A stretch of DNA of 10,228 nucleotides from Rhodospirillales bacterium. GTDB lineage: Bacteria; Pseudomonadota; Alphaproteobacteria; Rhodospirillales_A; Casp-alpha2. Under the pieces are notes generated by a model. That model was not told the origin of the DNA. It made no database searches and saw only the letters and a list, made by a program, of their open reading frames with translations. The DNA lies in the NCBI GenBank assembly GCA_016763915.1, contig JAESSX010000264.1:1-10228 (forward strand), read 5' to 3'. The position numbers were made by a program, and so were the translations under genes. Each line of letters begins with the position of its first letter. Position 1 is the stretch's first letter. This document shows, one piece after another, positions 5,556 through 10,228 of the stretch.

Positions 5556-5601
5556 CTTGCGGCTAGGGGATAAGCCCCTTTCCACGGCAAGGCCGGCTTT
5601 T
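5556..5601 (+). promoter_or_regulatory. Structured purE leader, attenuator-like
   Basis: AGGGG/CCCCT (5565-5569 and 5575-5579) is nested in CTTGC/GCAAG (5556-5560 and 5587-5591). The structure is followed by GCCGGC and four T's (5598-5601), just 16 bases before the purE ATG. The arrangement resembles a weak intrinsic terminator in a leader. No known purine riboswitch core is visible. Confidence 0.35.
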
Positions 5602-5617
5602 AACGGTGAAAACAAAC

Positions 5618-6109
5618 ATGACAGATACGAACCCTCTCGTCGGCATCCTGATGGGCAGCAAGTCCGATTGGGAGGTTATGAAAAATGCAGTGGAAACATT
5701 GGATCAGCTCGGCATTCCCAATGAAGCGAAGGCCCTGTCGGCCCACCGCAACCCTAGTCAGGTCAACGAATATGCCGCCAGCGCCCGCGACCGCGGCATC
5801 AAGGTGATTATCGCTGGCGCCGGAATGGCCGCCGCCCTGCCCGGTGTGGTCGCAGCCATTACCCCGTTGCCGGTGTTGGGCGTGCCGATGGAAACCCGGG
5901 TCATGGGCGGCATGGACAGCCTTCTGTCGATGGCGCAGATGCCGGGCGGGATCCCGGTCGGAACCCTGGCCATCGGCAAGGCGGGAGCAAAGAACGCCGC
6001 CCTTCTGGCCGCGGCGATCCTGGCGCTGAGCGACGAGGAAATCGCCCGGACCCTGGACGATTTCAGGCAAAACCAGAATGACATCATCGCCGACCTGACC
6101 GGCGATTGA
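5618..6109 (+). CDS. purE: N5-carboxyaminoimidazole ribonucleotide mutase
   Basis: PurE converts N5-CAIR to CAIR (4-carboxy-5-aminoimidazole ribonucleotide) in de novo purine synthesis, as a cytosolic oligomer. From the ATG at 5618 the product is 163 aa, the usual class I size; a GTG 12 bases upstream is a less likely start. Landmarks are GSKSDW (13-18), which binds the substrate phosphate, SAHRNP (41-46) with the catalytic histidine at 43, and VPVGTLAIGKAG-type sequence (113-123). The usual GGAAHLPG loop here reads GMAAALPG (69-76), losing a histidine. purK, the usual partner that makes N5-CAIR, is not adjacent: the next gene runs in the opposite direction. The promoter and leader just upstream suggest that purE is a single-gene transcript here. 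Confidence 0.95.
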   Translation: MTDTNPLVGILMGSKSDWEVMKNAVETLDQLGIPNEAKALSAHRNPSQVNEYAASARDRGIKVIIAGAGMAAALPGVVAAITPLPVLGVPMETRVMGGMDSLLSMAQMPGGIPVGTLAIGKAGAKNAALLAAAILALSDEEIARTLDDFRQNQNDIIADLTGD

Positions 6110-6150
6110 ACCGGGCCGGTTTGATCGATTCTAAATAGTTGGAGCAACGT

Positions 6151-6174
6151 ATCTGCCCTCGCTCGAGGGCAGAT
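6151..6174. terminator. 24-bp inverted repeat between convergent genes, bidirectional terminator
   Basis: ATCTGCCCTCG and CGAGGGCAGAT form a perfect 11-bp stem with only two bases between. It lies 41 bases after the purE stop and four bases from the stop of the opposing gene. Neither side has a clear T-run. With a two-base loop the helix would open slightly. Serving both convergent genes is the simplest reading. Confidence 0.6.
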
Positions 6175-6178
6175 TGCT

Positions 6179-7048
6179 CTATACGGTGCGGGCGTTGAGG
6201 CTGGTTTCGATATCTTCCATGGACAGGCGGCGAAGCTTGAAGGCTTCCAGCAACTCGATTTCAATGGCTGCGTTCTTGCCGAGTTCGGTTGCCACCATGT
6301 ATTTGACGAATTCCGTCAATTCCCGGGCCTGACCGCGGAGCGCCAGAATATTGGTCAGCAGCTCGCGGCGGATAATCGGCGGAAATTGTAGTATTTCCAG
6401 CACCAGAAGTTTCTTGATCTTCATCGTGATGCGGGGGCTGCCGAACATGCGGTCCAGACAGAAACTGTAAATTCCGAAATCCAGCTTGCCGGCCACGATC
6501 TTGGTGAAATCTCGGAATTCGTCCAGAAACGGACCCGCGGTGATGTTGCGGTCCATCAGCTGCTTTACGATTTCCAGAAAGGCACGGTAGCGCATGCGCG
6601 CCGGGCTCAGCTTGTCTCCCAGTTCGGCTTCCAGCGCCCGTATTTGGGCATTGCGAAAACCGGCATTGAGGACTTCGTTGGCCGAATTGCGAACGACATC
6701 GGACAGGGCCTGTTCCTCGATCAGGTGGAACAGGCGTTCGTATTTGTCGCGCTTGACGATCGACATTTTGTGGACGGAACCGCCTAAGGGCAATAACGCC
6801 GCCTGCGCCACCAGCAGATCCTTGGAATAAATGGAGGCCATGGCGGCGGCTTCGGGCTGCACCGGGAATTCCCGGAAATCGTCGGTGATGACGAACCGGC
6901 TGCCGTCGGCCACGGTCAGATAGCGCCCGAGCCTGGAACACATCAGGAAATGATCGGCCAGATCCCGGCGACCACTTCCGGGCGCACCGGCAGTCGCGCC
7001 GTTTTGAGGCGGCGAAGACGGATTGGGCGCAGACGCGGTGTTTTCCAT
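6179..7048 (-). CDS. Conserved-looking alpha-helical protein of unknown function
   Basis: I do not recognise this protein. From the ATG at 7048 it has 289 aa. A GTG 18 bases upstream in frame is possible, but GAGCGG sits well placed for the ATG. The first 25 or so residues are rich in Ser, Pro, Gly and Ala and look disordered. A short beta-rich part follows (about 35-65, with RYLTVADGSRFVITDDF), then a long, mainly helical region with many charged residues. There is no signal peptide or membrane span. A central stretch, KLDFGIYSFCLDRMFGSPR, stands out as possibly conserved. Codon use and GC content match the backbone. The gene converges with purE and has a long, structured upstream region (7067-7387). 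It may be a lineage-specific alphaproteobacterial family; nothing in its neighbours gives it a job. Confidence 0.8.
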   Translation of the reverse strand: MENTASAPNPSSPPQNGATAGAPGSGRRDLADHFLMCSRLGRYLTVADGSRFVITDDFREFPVQPEAAAMASIYSKDLLVAQAALLPLGGSVHKMSIVKRDKYERLFHLIEEQALSDVVRNSANEVLNAGFRNAQIRALEAELGDKLSPARMRYRAFLEIVKQLMDRNITAGPFLDEFRDFTKIVAGKLDFGIYSFCLDRMFGSPRITMKIKKLLVLEILQFPPIIRRELLTNILALRGQARELTEFVKYMVATELGKNAAIEIELLEAFKLRRLSMEDIETSLNARTV

Positions 7049-7223
7049 TATTATCCGCTCGTTCACTATGGGCGGGTCCTGTTTCCTGACCCTGTTCCCC
7101 GGGGGTTGTCATCATAGGCGAGACGAAGGAAACACGCCAGAGACGTACTCAGAAAAAATCCGTTCACGCAACCGTGTACCAATGTGACTGGCTCAGGAAC
7201 AGAAGCCCGGCCATTGTGTTCTT

Positions 7224-7252
7224 ACAGGCGGCCACCCCCCCTCGCCGCCTGT
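7224..7252. repeat. 9-bp stem-loop
   Basis: ACAGGCGGC (7224-7232) pairs perfectly with GCCGCCTGT (7244-7252) around an 11-base loop that is C-rich on the plus strand and G-rich on the minus strand. No T-run follows on either strand, so it is not a simple terminator. Confidence 0.55.
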
Positions 7253-7332
7253 ACGTTTATCGTTGCCGGCGGCTTTCTCGGCAATCGTTCCCGGTCCTCC
7301 ATACGGACGGGAGCATTTTAGAACTCGTATTT

Positions 7333-7360
7333 GGGGCACGGCTCCCCCAAGCCGTGCCCC
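7333..7360. terminator. 11-bp stem-loop downstream of COQ9
   Basis: GGGGCACGGCT and AGCCGTGCCCC form a perfect 11-bp stem around a six-base loop. It lies 28 bases past the COQ9 stop on the minus strand. The plus side is followed by ATTTATT and the minus side by AAATACG, so the T-tract is weak in the direction of COQ9. The likely role is terminating the def-COQ9 transcript or protecting its 3' end. Confidence 0.6.
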
Positions 7361-7387
7361 ATTTATTAGCGGCCCGGCCCGGCCCCA

Positions 7388-8044
7388 TTAGCCCCGGGCG
7401 CGGCGAAAAGCGCGGAGCGGGCCGGGCAGCATGGACAGAGCCTTTTTGATCCGCGACGAGGCCGCCGGTATTTTCAGCACATCGCCGATCCGCCGGTCCA
7501 GAAAAGCCCAGGTGTCGGCGAAATCCTCGGATTCGTCGGCCAGCCAGTACAACACGGTCGTCGAATAGACCGGCGCCAGAAGGCCGCGCTTGGTGTAATA
7601 GTTGAAGTCGCTGGACTGATCGCCGGCGGCATACCAGACAGCATCCACCGCGCGCCATGTCAGCCTGGCCGCCTGCGGCGCGTTTTGCGGCAATGACATA
7701 TGGGACAACAGGCGGCGCACCCCTTCGCGGTATGGCGCCAATACCTGCAAGCGCGCCCGCACGCCGGCGGCGATGCGGTCGCGGATACGCATGGACTCCA
7801 GGTCCAGCTTGGCCAATTCGTCGAGCATCCGGCGGTCGGTCCAATCGGCCAGATGGTCCACCAGGTCGGGAATGCCGCCGGGGAATGCCCTCGGCGCCAT
7901 GTCCTGCTTCCAGCCTTCGTCCAGGCCCACATCGGCGGCCCCGGCCTTAAGCGCGGCACGGGACCAGCCGTCGAACGCCGCATGGGGCAACGTGGCGACA
8001 AGAATCCGGTCGCGAACCGCCGTCCGGTCATCGGGTTTCGTCAT
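7388..8044 (-). CDS. COQ9-family ubiquinone biosynthesis protein
   Basis: This 218-aa protein belongs to the COQ9 family, also described in bacteria as the rpsU-divergently transcribed family. In eukaryotes COQ9 is a lipid-binding protein with a TetR-like fold that presents intermediates to the COQ7 hydroxylase in ubiquinone synthesis; the bacterial role is inferred from that. The hallmark block is at residues 137-168: WYAAGDQSSDFNYYTKRG followed by LLAPVYSTTVLYWL, with the conserved D-x-S-x-D-x-N-x-Y-x-KR pattern. An arginine- and lysine-rich C-terminal helix (198-217) is amphipathic. Two adjacent ATGs are available: AAGGAGG lies six bases from the second (8044) and three from the first (8047), so I take 8044. 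The start overlaps the end of def by 17 bases, implying coupled translation. The pair is divergent from rpsU, as expected for the family. Confidence 0.9.
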   Translation of the reverse strand: MTKPDDRTAVRDRILVATLPHAAFDGWSRAALKAGAADVGLDEGWKQDMAPRAFPGGIPDLVDHLADWTDRRMLDELAKLDLESMRIRDRIAAGVRARLQVLAPYREGVRRLLSHMSLPQNAPQAARLTWRAVDAVWYAAGDQSSDFNYYTKRGLLAPVYSTTVLYWLADESEDFADTWAFLDRRIGDVLKIPAASSRIKKALSMLPGPLRAFRRARG

Positions 8045-8648
8045 CATCGGCCTCCTTCTTCGCCCGCATCCGTTCGCCCAAAGGCAGTTCGCCGCGGTCC
8101 TTTTCCCCGGAATACCCGAAAGTCGAGAGGTCGTCCATACGCATAGGATACAGGATTCCATCCAGATGGTCGCATTCGTGCTGCACCACCCGGGCATGAT
8201 AGCCGCTCGCCTCGCGCTCGATGACGGAGCCGTCCGGGCTCAAAGCCTTGTAGCGGATCCGCTTGTAGCGGGGCACCATGCCGGACATCCCGGGCAGGGA
8301 CAGGCATCCTTCAATGCCGAGCGCCATTTCCTCGTCCAGGGGCTCGATTTCGGGATTGATCAACACCGTCATCGGCACAGCCTCGGGTGCGCTGCCGGGT
8401 TCGTCTTCGAGCCAGTCCTCGTCGCCGTTTTCCGCCTCTCGAGCCCGGGCGCCGGGAACATGAAAAATGACAACCCGTTTCGGGGTATGCACCTGGGGCG
8501 CGGCCAGACCGACGCCGCCGGCATCGGCCAGGGTATCCACCATATCGGCGATCAGGCGGCGGATAACCGGCGCCGTCGGGTCGCCCACCGGATCGGCGAT
8601 CCGGCCTAAGACCGGATGCCCCATTCTGGCAATTTTCAAGATAGCCAT
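8028..8648 (-). CDS. def: Peptide deformylase
   Basis: Peptide deformylase removes the formyl group from the N-terminal methionine of new proteins, using a bound Fe2+ or similar metal. All three family motifs are intact in this 206-aa protein: GVGLAAPQ (45-52), EGCLSLPG (113-120) with the metal-binding Cys115, and QHECDH (156-161) with metal ligands His157 and His161 and catalytic Glu158. It is longer than the usual 165-190 aa because of an acidic insertion (about 65-91, GARAREAENGDEDWLEDEPG) between motifs 1 and 2, and it has a charged C-terminal tail. The ATG follows GGGGG about seven bases upstream. It is first in a two-gene unit with COQ9, which it overlaps. There is no fmt next to it, so it may be a second deformylase paralogue. 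Confidence 0.94.
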   Translation of the reverse strand: MAILKIARMGHPVLGRIADPVGDPTAPVIRRLIADMVDTLADAGGVGLAAPQVHTPKRVVIFHVPGARAREAENGDEDWLEDEPGSAPEAVPMTVLINPEIEPLDEEMALGIEGCLSLPGMSGMVPRYKRIRYKALSPDGSVIEREASGYHARVVQHECDHLDGILYPMRMDDLSTFGYSGEKDRGELPLGERMRAKKEADDDETR

Positions 8649-8803
8649 ATTATTACCCCCAGGATGTCACCTTTTTATTCCCGAAACTTTCGAATTTAAA
8701 GGCCTCAGCCCTTCCCATAACGCCATGGGTATGATAGAAGGCGCACCCCAGCTCGAAAACGCTTATGTTTCCGAGCCTTAGAAATGGAGAGAGACAACCG
8801 TCT
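8649..8803. promoter_or_regulatory. Divergent def/rpsU regulatory gap
   Basis: These 155 bases must hold the promoters of both def-COQ9 and rpsU. The only clear symmetrical site is CGAAA-C-TTTCG at 8682-8692. TATGAT at 8730-8735 could be an rpsU -10, but no matching -35 is seen. The def side starts with an AT-rich stretch after its strong GGGGG ribosome binding site. Confidence 0.45.
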
Positions 8804-9007
8804 GTGCAAGTCTCGGTACGCGATAATAACGTCGATCAGGCCCTCAAGGCGCTGAAGAAAAAGATGCAGCGCGAAGGTATTTTCCGCGAAATGAAGCTGC
8901 GCCGTTCCTACGAAAAACCGTCCGAACGCAAGGCCCGTGAAAAGGCTGAGGCCGTTCGCCGCGCCCGTAAGCTGGAACGCAAACGTCTGGAACGCGAAGG
9001 CTTCTGA
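8804..9007 (+). CDS. rpsU: 30S ribosomal protein S21
   Basis: S21 is a small basic protein of the 30S subunit that helps initiation near the anti-Shine-Dalgarno end of 16S rRNA. The 67-aa product starts [20 protein letters not shown] (with GTG read as Met) and continues with [20 protein letters not shown], then the Lys/Arg-rich helix [20 protein letters not shown]. These are the family's signature segments, and the length is standard. An ATG 39 bases upstream is in frame, but it would add a non-homologous leader, so I take GTG 8804, with a GAGAGAG-type site about ten bases before it. The gene is divergent from def and COQ9, a familiar arrangement, and ends in a strong terminator. Confidence 0.95.
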   Translation: MQVSVRDNNVDQALKALKKKMQREGIFREMKLRRSYEKPSERKAREKAEAVRRARKLERKRLEREGF

Positions 9008-9043
9008 TCGGGGCGTCCGCCCGCCTGATTTAAACCTAAACAA

Positions 9044-9074
9044 ACCGCCGAGGACTCTTTGTCCCGGCGGTTTT
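9044..9074. terminator. Rho-independent terminator of rpsU, shared with pntB
   Basis: ACCGCCG pairs with CGGCGGT and GGAC with GTCC, with one bulged A and a TCTTT loop. Four T's follow directly on the plus strand. On the minus strand the stem is followed by TTTGTTTAGG, also T-rich. It sits 37 bases after the rpsU stop and 22 before the pntB stop, so it can end both convergent transcripts. Confidence 0.9.
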
Positions 9075-9095
9075 CGTGTGCCCGGATTGCCGCCA

Positions 9096-10228
<1,133 letters not shown>

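Larger units (their letters stand above)
7067..7387. other. Non-coding stretch with two strong hairpins
   Basis: These 321 bases separate the 7048 gene from the COQ9 stop. I see no gene: open frames here have no family resemblance. The stretch holds a 9-bp-stem hairpin (7224-7252), a weaker TTGCCG/CGGCAA pair near 7263-7284, and the 11-bp-stem terminator-like hairpin (7333-7360). Read on the minus strand it would be the 5' leader of the 7048 gene. A small RNA gene is possible but unproven. Confidence 0.5.

Noticed and set aside
6261..7115. 284-codon minus-strand frame overlapping the 6179-7048 gene
   Set aside because: It is a Gly/Arg/Gln/His-rich alternate frame of the same strand. The 7048 gene has better residue composition and a placed ribosome binding site.
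7174..7449. 91-codon plus-strand open frame in the gap after COQ9
   Set aside because: It runs through both hairpins and into COQ9 antisense, with no recognisable domain and no ribosome binding site.
8044..8197. Longer N-terminus for COQ9 starting at 8197
   Set aside because: The extra residues are an out-of-frame reading of def, and the AAGGAGG site places the start at 8044.
7773..8609. 278-codon plus-strand frame opposite def and COQ9
   Set aside because: It is antisense to two genes with intact family motifs and is only a shadow frame.

Overview
The window looks like a chromosomal segment of an alphaproteobacterium, probably of the Rhodospirillales type. The best clue is the group formed by a COQ9-family gene and a peptide deformylase, divergent from rpsU; COQ9-family proteins of this type are known as the rpsU-divergent family. 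The housekeeping genes are GC-rich (38 G+C of 60 bases at 5881-5940) and include a class I PurE and a PntB-type transhydrogenase beta subunit.

Layout, left to right. 1-304: the 3' end of an acyl-CoA synthetase. 305-4038: an AT-rich, accessory-looking island (16 G+C of 60 bases at 2401-2460). It carries two co-oriented genes, a 238-aa protein made of two similar beta-rich halves and a 607-aa protein that I read as a P47-like member of the TULIP lipid-binding superfamily (the family of the P47/OrfX proteins in clostridial toxin clusters). The pair is bracketed by inverted copies of TTCCGGGGACAC. To its right lie a 9-bp tandem repeat, nested GC-rich hairpins, and an rRNA-style promoter followed by a boxA-like element but no 16S gene. 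4039-4568: two divergent small YdcH/DUF465 genes; the left one is only 55 aa and easy to miss. A perfect 17-bp palindrome lies between them.

4584-5411 (minus): a degenerate GGDEF-domain protein. 5618-6109 (plus): purE, without an adjacent purK and with its own promoter and structured leader. 6179-7048 (minus): an alpha-helical protein I do not recognise, convergent with purE across a 24-bp inverted repeat. 7067-7387: a non-coding stretch with two strong hairpins. 7388-8648 (minus): def and COQ9, translationally overlapping. 8804-9007 (plus): rpsU, with a clear terminator shared with the convergent pntB, which runs off the right edge.

Functionally, most genes are unrelated housekeeping neighbours: fatty acid activation, purine synthesis, N-terminal processing plus ubiquinone synthesis, translation, and NADPH supply. 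The candidate new system is the AT-rich two-gene P47-like module. It probably encodes a lipid-binding protein and a small beta-sandwich partner, acquired horizontally next to mobile-element remnants.
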